NCBI GenBank assembly: GCA_965198725.1
Contig: CBDAPX010000002.1
Span: forward strand, 1 to 64,000
DNA: 64,000 nt
Source: CBDAPX01 sp965198725
Lineage (GTDB): Bacteria > Pseudomonadota > Alphaproteobacteria > Rhodobacterales > Rhodobacteraceae
Direction of reading: 5' to 3'
Positions 48,864-57,453 of the stretch are shown here, one piece after another. The notes under the pieces were generated by a model. It was not told the DNA's origin. It saw nothing but the letters and a program-made list of their open reading frames with translations, and did not search any database. The position numbers were made by a program, and so were the translations under genes. Each line of letters starts with the position of its first letter. Position 1 is the stretch's first letter.

Positions 48864-50093
48864 ATGCAAAACATGATATTGCGGGGGGTGCTTCCGGACA
48901 GCAAAGCTCTGCATTTTACCGGGGTCGGGTTCATGGAACCGTTGCTGATCGAAGGAGACATCTGGATCCTGACCGGATCCAGCGCCAGCGGAGCCATCAC
49001 CAGTCTGCACCTGGAGGAAGGGTTCTTGCCCCAGCAAGACCATCTGGCATGGCCGGGGATCGAGGGCGGGGTTCTCCCCTATTCTTAAAGCACCCTCCTG
49101 TCCCAGGATGGCGAGACCCGCCTGTTCAGTATCGTTGGCCCCAACAATCTGGTCATCACACACACCATCTCGCATTCCGCAGCACTGATCGGCTCGGATC
49201 CGTTGCGGGACAGCACTGGACACGAGATCCAGGCGAGCGCCCTGGTCGAAGTGGAGCGAAACAACCAAAAATACATCAATTCAACCAATTTAGACACTGG
49301 TATTACCCTATACAGTCTTGATGAGAACTGGCACGTCTCAACCCGCAGCCAACCGGCGCCCAGCCTAAAATCAGGTCCTGAGCATCCCAGCGATGTCATT
49401 GCGTTCGAGATCGGTGTGCAGTCTTTTGTCGTTGCGGCATCACAAAGCGATGGTCGCCTGTCGGCCTATCGACTGAATGATGGGGGCCAGTTGGAATTCA
49501 CCTATATGCTAGCCCCCGCGGATGGGCTTTGGGTTGATGGGCTCGACACAATCATCCCCCTGACCGGAGGCGGGCAAAGCTATGTGATCGGGGTGTCGGC
49601 CGGGGCCAGCGCCCTGGTTGCGGTCCGGCTGAACCCGATGGGGGTCTTCTTTGTCAGCGATATCGTGCACGACACCCGCGACACCCGTTTCGACGACGCC
49701 ACCACACTTACCAGCTTCGAGGCCGGTGGGCGCAGTTTCGTGGTCACCGGAGGATCGGACGCCGGGGTTTAATCTTCGAGCTCCTGCCCGGCGGCATCTT
49801 GTTTCACCATCAGAGCCTGGCCCAGGACACAGCCTGGGACCTGGGCCCGATACTGTCTTTAGAAGCCGTGGCACTGGACAACGAAGTTCAGATCCTCGTC
49901 GCAGGTAGTGACCAGGGCGCCGGGCTGGCTCAGCTGGTGTTGCCGCTCGATCAGTTGGGTGTTCATGTCGGTGGCAGCGCTGGATCGGATCAGCTGAACG
50001 GCGGGGCAGGCGATGATATTCTGCAGGCCTATTCCGGGAATGACACGCTTCTGGGGGGGGCCGGAGAAGATACGCTGATCGCCGGGACAGGGG
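48864..50093 (+). pseudogene. RTX-type calcium-binding repeat protein, decayed and truncated
   Basis: One reading frame continues from 48864 to 49772 apart from a TAA at 49086-49088. A lost G in the run at about 49766-49769 then shifts the frame to the one that holds GGSAGSDQLNGGAGDDILQA and GNDTLLGGAGEDTLIAG, RTX nonapeptide repeats. The IS cuts it at 50093. Beta-propeller-like repeats (VAFEIGVQSFVVAASQSDGRL and similar) precede the RTX part. It was probably a type I secreted surface protein. Confidence 0.78.
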
Positions 50094-50127
50094 TGATCAG
50101 CCCCACCTGAGTGGTCCAATTTGATTG

Positions 50128-50988
50128 TTAGTGCATGATCGACCTTTGGTCCATCTTGACGACGGTTTCGGGAGCCGGTGGGCGGTAGCCTAGAGCACTG
50201 TGTGGTCGTTTCGTGTTGTAGTGTTTCCTCCATTCCTCAATCAGGATTTGTGCTTCGCGCAGGCTATAGAAGATTTCGCCGTTCAAGAACTCATCGCGGA
50301 AACGGGCGTTGAAGCTTTCGCAGTACCCATTCTCCCAAGGGCTGCCTGGTTCGATGTAAGCCGCCCTTGCGCCGACAGCCTTGATCCAGTCCTGCACGGC
50401 TTGCGCAACGAACTCAGGGCCATTGTCGGAACGGATGAACGACGGGATGCCGCGCAGAATGAACAGGTCGCTCAGCACATCGATCACATTGCCTGAGTTG
50501 AGCTTGCGATCCACGCGTATGGCCAAGCATTCCCGACTGTACTCGTCGATGATGTTGAGTGTGCGGAAAGCTTTACCATCGTCGGTGCGGCAGTGGACAA
50601 AGTCGTAAGACCAGACATGATCGCGGCGCTCTGGCCGAAGCCTGACACATGATCCATCATTCAGCCAAAGCCGCCCTTTCTTCGGTTGTTTCATTGGCAC
50701 TTTCAGCCCCTCTCGTCGCCATAACCGTTCCACGCGCTTGTCATTCACATGCCAGCCAGCGTCTCTCAGTAGTGCCGCGATCCTACGATAGCCGTAGCGG
50801 CCATACTGCCGGGTCAGTTCGATCATATCAGCCACTAAACGTTCTTCATCCGGGCGACCCGCAGGTACTTTGCGCTGTGTGGATCGATGTTGTCTTAGAA
50901 CCCGGCATGCCCGACGCTCCGAGATGTTCAGCTCAGCACGAACGCGATCAATACAGGCACGACGACGAGCGGGGCTCAGAAGTTTCCC
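50128..50988 (-). CDS. IS3-family transposase OrfB, right copy, intact
   Basis: Full-length DDE transposase half ending YNTKRPHSALGYRPPAPETV..., with the same D, D, E residues as the left copy plus the conserved C-terminus. Produced as an OrfAB fusion by -1 shift at GGGAAAC (minus strand, 50982-50988). Upstream in its frame are LLSPARRRACIDRVRAEL and the HTH-like part before the catalytic core. Confidence 0.93.
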   Translation of the reverse strand, partial: GKLLSPARRRACIDRVRAELNISERRACRVLRQHRSTQRKVPAGRPDEERLVADMIELTRQYGRYGYRRIAALLRDAGWHVNDKRVERLWRREGLKVPMKQPKKGRLWLNDGSCVRLRPERRDHVWSYDFVHCRTDDGKAFRTLNIIDEYSRECLAIRVDRKLNSGNVIDVLSDLFILRGIPSFIRSDNGPEFVAQAVQDWIKAVGARAAYIEPGSPWENGYCESFNARFRDEFLNGEIFYSLREAQILIEEWRKHYNTKRPHSALGYRPPAPETVVKMDQRSIMH

Positions 50989-51254
50989 TTTGCCGCCTCC
51001 GCCAAGATCAGCTTGTCCAGCGTCAGATCAGAAACGGCTTTGCGCAATCGCTCGTTCTCTTTTTGCAGACGCTTCAGTTCCTTCAATTGATCCGTGCCCA
51101 TTCCGCCGTATTTTTTCTTCCACCGGTAGTAGGTCTGTTCAGTCACACCGATCTGACGGATCGCATCCAGACGCGGCATCCCTTGCCCCGTCAGAACCTC
51201 AACCTGCCGTAACTTCGTGACAATCTCTTCTGGCTTTGGTCGCTTGTTGGCCAT
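50976..51254 (-). CDS. IS3-family transposase OrfA, right copy
   Basis: 92 residues, identical to the left OrfA: HTH plus zipper-like helix, DNA-end binding and dimerisation. ATG at 51254 with a GGAGGAAA site; the open frame upstream of that ATG reads into popZ sequence and is not coding. Confidence 0.92.
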   Translation of the reverse strand: MANKRPKPEEIVTKLRQVEVLTGQGMPRLDAIRQIGVTEQTYYRWKKKYGGMGTDQLKELKRLQKENERLRKAVSDLTLDKLILAEAAKGNF

Positions 51255-51309
51255 GTGTTTCCTCCGTTTCCTAAACATAGCGGAGGACCACTTCAGTGGG
51301 GGAAGACCA

Positions 51310-51395
51310 CTTTGGGCGAACGCATTACACACAATGTCCGCAAATTGGTACGCCGTGAGATCCACCGGGCTTTGACCGCTCAGGACTTGGACTAA
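51310..51395 (+). pseudogene. popZ: PopZ-type gene, displaced 3' end
   Basis: After the CTTT duplication the frame GLGERITHNVRKLVRREIHR..., ending ALTAQDLD and TAA, is the missing C-terminal end of the DUF2497 domain. Joined to 41746-42683 it gives a normal protein. It has no start of its own. The stop overlaps tail to tail with the cobQ stop. Confidence 0.88.
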
Positions 51396-52852
51396 CCGGT
51401 TTTTGTCGGCTCCGCCGCAATCGACAGTAAACTGTCGAGGTCCATGTATTGTTCCAGATGATCTGCCAAGGCATCCAGCGTGTCTGAAACGCCGGTTTCA
51501 TAAGCGACAGATGATGCGTATCCCAGTTTCGCCAGATATGACTTGCGGAACACATCCGACGTGAAAAGCCCATGCAGATAGCAGCCCTGGATCAATCCAT
51601 CCGGGCTTGTCGCGCCTTCTGGCCGGCCATTGAGTTCCAGCCACGCCCGGTCACAATCCGGACCATTCGTATGACCCATGTGGATTTCGTAGCCTGACAC
51701 GGACAACCCACCGTCCAGCGTTGTGGCTTGGCTGAGTGCCAGCCGCTTTCGCGGGGCCATGGTGGTGATGACGTCCAGATGTCCAAGACCCTGATAGCTG
51801 CCGGGCGTGCCATCAACACCGTCTGGATCATCGATGCGTTTGCCTAGCATCTGATAGCCACCACAGACGCCCATAACAGAGCCTCCGCGGCGAATATGGG
51901 CTTTCAGGTCAATATCCCATCCATTGGCGATAAAAGCGTTCAGATCAGAAATAGTGGACTTGCTGCCCGGGATCAGAACCAAATCCGCATCGCCCGGCAA
52001 CGGGCGCCCGGGAGGTACGATTTCAACGGTGACCTCTGGTTCTGCCGACAGCGGATCGAGGTCATCAAAGTTTGACGTTCGCGGCAATTGCGGCACAACG
52101 ACTTTACACGCGCCGCCATCACGCCCCGAAAGGTCCAACATATCTTCGGCGGGCAGGCGCCACGCGTCAGAGAACCATGGGATGACCCCAAAACTCGGCC
52201 AGCCTGTGCGCCGAATAATGTCATCCCGTCCACCATCAAACAAAGAGATGTCGCCGCGAAATCGGTTGACGGCAAACCCTTTGATCAACGACCGGTCAAG
52301 GTTGTCCAAAACGGCTTGTGTACCAACGATTTGAGCAATGACGCCGCCGCGATCTATATCCCCAACCAGCACAACAGGAATATTCAAGGCGGTTGCAAAC
52401 CCCATATTCGCAAGATCGTTTTCGCGCAGGTTGACCTCTGCCGGGCTGCCGGCGCCTTCGACGAGGATAAGATCCGCATCCGCGGCCAACCGCTCAAAGC
52501 TTTCGATGATCTTCGGCATCAGCGCCGGTTTGTTCTTAAAGTAGTCTCGAGCCCCGGCGCGGCCCCAACGATGGCCCTGAACGATGATCTGAGCCCCTGT
52601 TTCCGTCTCGGGTTTCAGCAGAATGGGGTTCATGTCGTTGATTGGATCGCGGTTGGCTGCACGGGCCTGTAAGGCTTGGGCCCGGCCGATCTCACCCCGG
52701 TCGACAGTAACAGCCGCATTGTTGGACATGTTCTGTGGTTTGAAGGGCGCAACACGCAAGCCGCGTCGGGTAAAAGCCCGAGCCAGCCCGGCGACCAGAA
52801 CCGATTTGCCGACATTGCTGCCGGTGCCCTGAATCATGATAGACCGCGCCAT
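51392..52852 (-). CDS. cobQ: Cobyric acid synthase
   Basis: 486 residues from ATG 52852. The N-terminal ATP-binding dethiobiotin-synthetase-like domain starts MARSIMIQGTGSNVGKS (P-loop). LVEGAGSPAEVNL and GDIDRGGVIAQ follow. The C-terminal class I glutaminase has VMGVCGGYQMLG (catalytic Cys) and GCYLHGLF (His). It amidates cobyrinic acid side chains in B12 synthesis, in the cytosol. Confidence 0.95.
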   Translation of the reverse strand: MARSIMIQGTGSNVGKSVLVAGLARAFTRRGLRVAPFKPQNMSNNAAVTVDRGEIGRAQALQARAANRDPINDMNPILLKPETETGAQIIVQGHRWGRAGARDYFKNKPALMPKIIESFERLAADADLILVEGAGSPAEVNLRENDLANMGFATALNIPVVLVGDIDRGGVIAQIVGTQAVLDNLDRSLIKGFAVNRFRGDISLFDGGRDDIIRRTGWPSFGVIPWFSDAWRLPAEDMLDLSGRDGGACKVVVPQLPRTSNFDDLDPLSAEPEVTVEIVPPGRPLPGDADLVLIPGSKSTISDLNAFIANGWDIDLKAHIRRGGSVMGVCGGYQMLGKRIDDPDGVDGTPGSYQGLGHLDVITTMAPRKRLALSQATTLDGGLSVSGYEIHMGHTNGPDCDRAWLELNGRPEGATSPDGLIQGCYLHGLFTSDVFRKSYLAKLGYASSVAYETGVSDTLDALADHLEQYMDLDSLLSIAAEPTKTG

Positions 52853-52907
52853 GGCCTGCCTCCTATGCTGCGGGTCAGATGACCTGATTTGAGAGGCAAG
52901 GAAAAGA

Positions 52908-53477
52908 GTGAATACGCCCACACATCTTCTTTTGGGGCTGGCAGCCTTTGGCAGGCCGGGACAGCGCGCCGTCACATGGGCCGCCGGGCTCGGCGCGATT
53001 GCACCAGACGCGTCGCTTTACGTCATGGCGGGTGTATCTTTGCGGGTTTTGAATATCCCGCCCAACGTGGTGTTCAATGAACTCTATTATTCCGATGCGT
53101 GGCAAACGGTGTTCGCCATCGACAACTCAATTCTCTTATGGGGCGCGGTCCTGTTGGCGGGTTGGTGGATTGGCTCGGCTGTGCTCAAGGCTTTCGCGGG
53201 TGCGGCGCTCTTGCACATCGCGTTGGATTTCCCGCTTCATGCCGGTGATGGGCGACCGCATTTTTGGCCTCTGTCCCGATGGGTCTATGACAGCCCGGTC
53301 AGCTATTGGGACAGTGCACATCATGCAAATCTGGTTGCACCGGTGGCCGTCGTAATCTCGGTGGTTGCGGGTATCACGATCTGGCGCAGATGGCAGAATT
53401 GGGCCATGCGGTCGCTTGCGGTACTATTGCTCGCAGCCGAGATTTGGGTCGCGCGCCAATGGATTCTGTTCTTTTGA
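52908..53477 (+). CDS. Multi-pass membrane protein, YdjM-like
   Basis: 189 residues from a GTG with AAGGAAAAG upstream. MNTPTHLLLGLAAFGRPGQR and GAIAPDASLYVMAG give the THLLxG...APD pattern of YdjM-type membrane metal-dependent hydrolases; HIALDFPLHAGDGRPHFWPL supplies further His/Asp. Four or five hydrophobic helices. Such genes next to cobQ are often labelled cobalamin-related, but nothing in the sequence shows a B12 role. Confidence 0.7.
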   Translation: MNTPTHLLLGLAAFGRPGQRAVTWAAGLGAIAPDASLYVMAGVSLRVLNIPPNVVFNELYYSDAWQTVFAIDNSILLWGAVLLAGWWIGSAVLKAFAGAALLHIALDFPLHAGDGRPHFWPLSRWVYDSPVSYWDSAHHANLVAPVAVVISVVAGITIWRRWQNWAMRSLAVLLLAAEIWVARQWILFF

Positions 53478-53487
53478 ACAAACGAAA

Positions 53488-53509
53488 GGCGCGCCCTGAC
53501 GGGCGCGCC
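53488..53509 (-). terminator. Rho-independent terminator
   Basis: GGCGCGCCC-TGAC-GGGCGCGCC, a perfect 9-bp stem with a 4-base loop. On the minus strand it is followed by TTTCGTTTG. It can end the gene at 53535 and, in weaker form, the membrane protein gene from the other side. Confidence 0.75.
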
Positions 53510-53534
53510 ATTCTGTGCAAAGCAATTGCCTGGT

Positions 53535-53855
53535 TTATGCGGCTTCCGCGTGCGTAGCGGCGTTGCGACGCTCGCTCTCTTCACGGGATAGTGCAACCGA
53601 GGTGCGGACACCACGGCCAACGAATTCCATCAATCCGGACACAACCCGTTCGTTTGGGTCGATGCCGGCGCAGGACAACACTTCGCGCCCATCGCGCGAA
53701 CGTGCCCAGCGGGCAATCTGTTCTGGACCGTTGCCATACTTTTTGTCATCAGCAATGGCATCATCCAGGGCGGCCAGTACGACAGCCGCGAATAGTTTGC
53801 GGGCACGATTGCCTTGTTCGTTGTTAAAGGCAGTGCCGTCAACGAAATCTTTCAT
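53535..53855 (-). CDS. DUF6280-like rhodobacteral protein
   Basis: 106 residues, MKDFVDGTAFNNEQGNRARK then LFAAVVLAALDDAIADDKKYG and a REVLSCAGIDPNERVVSGLM segment. This short protein is widespread and single-copy in Roseobacter-group genomes beside efp. Helical, soluble, function unknown. About 220 bases of promoter region separate it from divergent efp. Confidence 0.7.
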   Translation of the reverse strand: MKDFVDGTAFNNEQGNRARKLFAAVVLAALDDAIADDKKYGNGPEQIARWARSRDGREVLSCAGIDPNERVVSGLMEFVGRGVRTSVALSREESERRNAATHAEAA

Positions 53856-54073
53856 CTCGTTTCCCTTGTTTTTCTTGCTCTTGTGTTTTCGGCGTGGCGA
53901 CCGTTATGACCGAAGTAAACTGCTTCGGGTACCCTGATTTTGCATGGCATCTATGCAAATTTTGCATATCTTTTGCTACCAGCTTTCCAAGGTAACGTTT
54001 CCTTGCCACCCCATTGCCACCGCTATATAGGGAGCAAAATTGGCCCATCAACCATCAATGAAGGTTTTATGAC

Positions 54074-54637
54074 ATGCCCAAGATCAACGGCAATGAAATC
54101 CGCCCCGGCAATGTTTTGGAACATAATGACGGTCTGTGGGCCGCGGTCAAAGTTGATCATGTCAAACCGGGCAAGGGGGGTGCCTTTGCTCAGGTGGAAT
54201 TGCGCAACCTGCGCAATGGGTCCAAGCTGAACGAACGCTTCCGCAGCGCAGACAAAGTGGAGCGCGTGCGCCTTGAACAGAAAGACCAGCAGTTTCTTTA
54301 TGAAAGCGACGGCATGCTGGTTTTCATGGACACCGAAACCTACGAACAGGTTGAATTGCCTGCAGAATTACTGGGCGATCGTCGTCCCTTCCTGCAAGAT
54401 GGCATGACCATTGTTGTGGAATTTTACGAATCCGAAGCGCTGAACGCTTCGCTGCCGCAAAAGGTGACATGCCAAATCGTAGAGACCGAGCCGGTTGTCA
54501 AAGGACAGACAGCGGCGAACTCTTTCAAACCGGCGATCCTGGACAACGGCGTCAAAGTCATGGTGCCCCCGTTTGTCGGCCAAGACGAAATGATCGTCGT
54601 AAACACCGAAACGATGGAATATTCCGAACGCGCGTGA
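54074..54637 (+). CDS. efp: Elongation factor P
   Basis: 187 residues, MPKINGNEIRPGNVLEHNDG, then VKPGKGGAFAQVELRNL with the modifiable Lys at position 34, and the three-domain EF-P layout ending in DEMIVVNTETMEYSERA. It relieves ribosomes stalled at proline runs. Length and termini are standard. Confidence 0.97.
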   Translation: MPKINGNEIRPGNVLEHNDGLWAAVKVDHVKPGKGGAFAQVELRNLRNGSKLNERFRSADKVERVRLEQKDQQFLYESDGMLVFMDTETYEQVELPAELLGDRRPFLQDGMTIVVEFYESEALNASLPQKVTCQIVETEPVVKGQTAANSFKPAILDNGVKVMVPPFVGQDEMIVVNTETMEYSERA

Positions 54638-54652
54638 CGCTGCGTCGTAAAT

Positions 54653-55594
54653 TCAAGCGGCGGTCGCGGCCTCTGATCGCGGCTGCAAAACGCCTGCGTC
54701 GCGCAAGAGTTCGTATTTGACCCGTGTCGCACTGACCTGCCGGTAAAACGCGATCAGAAAGGCCGTAGGTGCCGTCAAACGGCCAAGGCCGATCGTGGCG
54801 GCAACGACAGTCCCGACATCCGTGCGGCCCTCGATCACCAGCCAGCCACCCAGCAACAGAACGGCGACCGTGCCCATTCCGTTGATCGTGCTCAACACAA
54901 ACTTGGTCGACAGTTTCCATACGAACATGACCCGGCGTGTTTCATAGATTTGGTCAAAATCGTCCAGAACGGCCTGCTGCACTTCGACAACGTCCTGATG
55001 CACGATCTTGTCCGTCGCCCCGCGCAAGACCTGCACGCGCTGCGCCACCAGCCTGTTGACCTGTAGCTGGGTCAGCAACACGATCACGATCTGCGGAAAG
55101 ATGATCATCAGCGCGATCAACCCCAACCTCGGTTGGGTGGACGCAATAAAGCCAACCACGCTGATCAAAGTCCCAATTTGGACCACGGGTTCCGAAAATG
55201 CGCCGCCTGTGAATTTTCCCAGTTCCTCGGCCTCCGCAGAGATCATCGTGGTTAGTGTGCCTGACGCGACATTGACCGGCTTATTGACTGTGTCCCCGTT
55301 GGCGATGCTGTAAATCCGGTTTCGGATCAGGCGAATAACGTCTTCGCCCAATTTGCCAGAGCTATAGCCGAGAACCCATTTCAGCCCCAGGCTCAACACG
55401 ATCACGCCCATCATGCCACTGCAAAGCGCAACAAGGTCGGCACCATCCAGAACCTCTTCGGTCAGTTCATTGATGATGTCTTTCTGAAAGTTCAGGGGAA
55501 CTGCCGCCAGGGCGGCAATCGCGATGGCCAGAAGGATGAGAAGGATTTGCCGCGGTCCGCTGACCCGCCAAATCGCGATATACATTGCCCACAT
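54653..55594 (-). CDS. ABC transporter transmembrane-domain protein without ATPase
   Basis: 313 residues from ATG 55594. A typical ABC exporter membrane domain with about six helices (LLAIAIAALAAVPLNFQKDI, MGVIVLSLGLKWVLGYSSGK, ALMIIFPQIVIVLLTQLQVN and others). It ends after the last helix with RVKYELLRDAGVLQ; no Walker A or signature motif follows, and no ATPase gene is adjacent. It may work with an ATPase encoded elsewhere. Confidence 0.8.
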   Translation of the reverse strand: MWAMYIAIWRVSGPRQILLILLAIAIAALAAVPLNFQKDIINELTEEVLDGADLVALCSGMMGVIVLSLGLKWVLGYSSGKLGEDVIRLIRNRIYSIANGDTVNKPVNVASGTLTTMISAEAEELGKFTGGAFSEPVVQIGTLISVVGFIASTQPRLGLIALMIIFPQIVIVLLTQLQVNRLVAQRVQVLRGATDKIVHQDVVEVQQAVLDDFDQIYETRRVMFVWKLSTKFVLSTINGMGTVAVLLLGGWLVIEGRTDVGTVVAATIGLGRLTAPTAFLIAFYRQVSATRVKYELLRDAGVLQPRSEAATAA

Positions 55595-55651
55595 GCGCCC
55601 CGACCTTTCCGACGCGATCTTTACGCGCAGGTCGCCCGCAGGCAAGGGGGG

Positions 55652-56386
55652 TCAGATCATTTGCACCTGTGCATCACCGGCCTGCATATCGCCCTTGGCC
55701 CGGTCGAAACGGAGATAGGCAATTGCCTCATCCCCGGACCGGGTCAGCAACGTTCCCACCGGCTTGCCATTCGCGGTGATCTCGGTCCCGCTGACGGCAT
55801 CGCCCGAAACCCCAACGCGCTGCAGTCCTTTGCGCAGTTCGGTTTTGTGCTTCATGCGGGCGGTCACTTCTTGGCCTACGTAACAGCCTTTTTTGAAGTC
55901 AACGCCGTTCAAGGTTTCAAAGCCAACCTCAAGGATGAATGTATCGGCCGTCAGTTCGATACCGGTTTGCGGGATGCAATGTGCCACGCGGATGGCGTCC
56001 CAATCGCTGCCATCATCGCCAGCGCCTGCGTCCGAATAGCGCCGCCAGCCCAAGGCCGGATGGCGCGGGTCAGCAAAAGCGCCCTCTGGCGCGGGACCGG
56101 TGCCGATCTGAAGATTGAGCCCACTGTCAACAATCGTCACGTCAGCGCGCAGTTTGTACATGTTCAGGCGCTTATGCAGCGCCTCTGCCAGTGACGTATC
56201 CACATCGAGCAAAACATCATCACCATCCGGCACCAGAAAGAAATCGGCCAGATATTTGCCTTGGGGCGTTAGGATGGCTGAATAGACAAGGCCTTGATCC
56301 AGCTGATCTACATCATTTGTCACCAAACCCTGCAGAAAGGACCGGCTGTCAGCGCCGCTGATGCGAAATATCGTTCGGTTCAACAC
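55652..56386 (-). CDS. ygfZ: Folate-binding YgfZ/GcvT-like protein
   Basis: 244 residues. ISGADSRSFLQGLVTNDVDQ near the start and the diagnostic KGCYVGQEVTARMKHK motif near residue 180, with the conserved Cys. YgfZ-type proteins use folate and help build or repair certain Fe-S clusters. Starts at ATG 56386. Confidence 0.93.
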   Translation of the reverse strand: MLNRTIFRISGADSRSFLQGLVTNDVDQLDQGLVYSAILTPQGKYLADFFLVPDGDDVLLDVDTSLAEALHKRLNMYKLRADVTIVDSGLNLQIGTGPAPEGAFADPRHPALGWRRYSDAGAGDDGSDWDAIRVAHCIPQTGIELTADTFILEVGFETLNGVDFKKGCYVGQEVTARMKHKTELRKGLQRVGVSGDAVSGTEITANGKPVGTLLTRSGDEAIAYLRFDRAKGDMQAGDAQVQMI

Positions 56387-56455
56387 AGAGACGCTCCTTG
56401 AGTCTTTCGTCAGGTCATATAGGTAGTGTCACCGACTTGAACAGAGGTATCGCGT

Positions 56456-57136
56456 TTGTCCGCACAGTTAAGCATCGTCATCCCCACACTGAATGCGGAA
56501 CAAGAGCTTCCAGCCTGTCTGGCATCTTTGATCGAAGGATTGACGGCGGGCGTGATCAAGGAATTGATCGTTACGGATGGCGGGTCAACAGACGCAACCG
56601 AAGTCATTGCGGATGAGGCTGGCGCGGTTCTGGTTACTGGCCCAGCTTCGCGCGGGGGACAGCTGCGCCGAGGGGCCAAACGGGCCAAAGGCGAATGGCT
56701 GTTGGTCTTGCACGCCGATACGGTGCTGGAACCCGGTTGGTCCGCCGTGGTCGGAGATCATATCAACAACAGCAACGGGGCGGCCTATTTCCAACTTCAA
56801 TTTCGCGTGCGCGGTTTGATGCCCAGTTGGGTCGCAGGCTGGGCCAATCTGCGATCCCGATTGTTTTCCTTGCCCTATGGTGATCAGGGTTTGCTGGTCA
56901 CACGGGCCGAATATGAAGACATTGGCGGGTATCGTGACATCCCGCTGATGGAGGATGTGGCCCTGACACGCGCGCTGGCGCGACCACTGACCGGGTTGCA
57001 AGTGACTGCCACGACCAGTGCGGAACGTTATGTCCGGGCAGGGTGGTTGCGTCGCGGCGCGCGAAACCTGTGGACGTTGCTTAGATATTTGTCCGGGACA
57101 GACCCAAAGGTGCTGGCCGCTTCTTATCGGCGCTGA
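56456..57136 (+). CDS. TIGR04283-type family 2 glycosyltransferase
   Basis: 226 residues from a TTG with AGAGG seven bases upstream. LSIVIPTLNAEQELPACLAS, IVTDGGSTDATEVIADEAGA and LLVLHADTVLEPGW (HADT) are the family marks. Members are linked to arsenosugar biosynthesis in other genomes; that role cannot be shown here as no arsenic genes are near. The stop lies one base before the MITE-like element. Confidence 0.87.
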   Translation: MSAQLSIVIPTLNAEQELPACLASLIEGLTAGVIKELIVTDGGSTDATEVIADEAGAVLVTGPASRGGQLRRGAKRAKGEWLLVLHADTVLEPGWSAVVGDHINNSNGAAYFQLQFRVRGLMPSWVAGWANLRSRLFSLPYGDQGLLVTRAEYEDIGGYRDIPLMEDVALTRALARPLTGLQVTATTSAERYVRAGWLRRGARNLWTLLRYLSGTDPKVLAASYRR

Positions 57137-57137
57137 C

Positions 57138-57409
57138 CTAGGGTCTGTGGACAATCACCAGTACACCCCAGCGCGAGAACCATTTTGCCGCCAACGCGCG
57201 GATTTGAGGCCTGCGATCTGGTTGATCGGAGCCGAGAATACGCAAAGTCGGAGGCAAAATGGGCCGCGCCGCGGAGCGGTTTCGCCAAAATTGCCCATTT
57301 CTGCGTCATTTGCGCTTGAAAGAGATCACTCTTACTGCGCGCAAATTCCTGGAACTGAGCAATTTTGGACGGAAACTGGGGTGTGCTGGTGATTGTCCAC
57401 AGACCCTAG
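57138..57409. mobile_element. MITE-like element with 34-bp inverted ends
   Basis: 272 bp bounded by 34-bp terminal inverted repeats that differ at one base, beginning CTAGGGTCTGTGGACAATCA. It has no coding capacity for a transposase. A second inner inverted pair (CCATTTTGCCGCC near 57180, GGAGGCAAAATGG near 57253) would make it fold into a long hairpin. The CTAG at both ends fits an IS5-type target, so it may be mobilised by an IS5-family transposase. Confidence 0.75.
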
Positions 57410-57453
57410 ATCATCGGTTCAAAACGCGCCGGCCTCTGCCTATATTATGGCTC

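Larger units (their letters stand above)
42684..51309. mobile_element. 8.6-kb composite transposon with two direct IS3-family copies
   Basis: Two 1216-bp IS copies in the same orientation flank 6.2 kb of surface-polysaccharide and spike genes. The outer ends are bordered by the 4-bp duplication CTTT (42680-42683 and 51310-51313), while the inner flanks do not match. Removing the element and one CTTT restores the popZ frame exactly. This shows a single insertion event of the whole unit. Cargo genes at both inner borders are truncated. Confidence 0.9.
50094..51309 (-). mobile_element. IS3-family (IS407-like) element, right copy
   Basis: Same length and orientation as the left copy, offset by 7410 bases, identical except for a patch near the orfB 3' end. 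Its orfB is full length, so this copy can supply transposase for the whole composite. Confidence 0.93.

Noticed and set aside
42684..51309. Two independent IS insertions
   Set aside because: Only the outer flanks share the CTTT duplication and the popZ frame joins perfectly across the pair, so one composite insertion is simpler.
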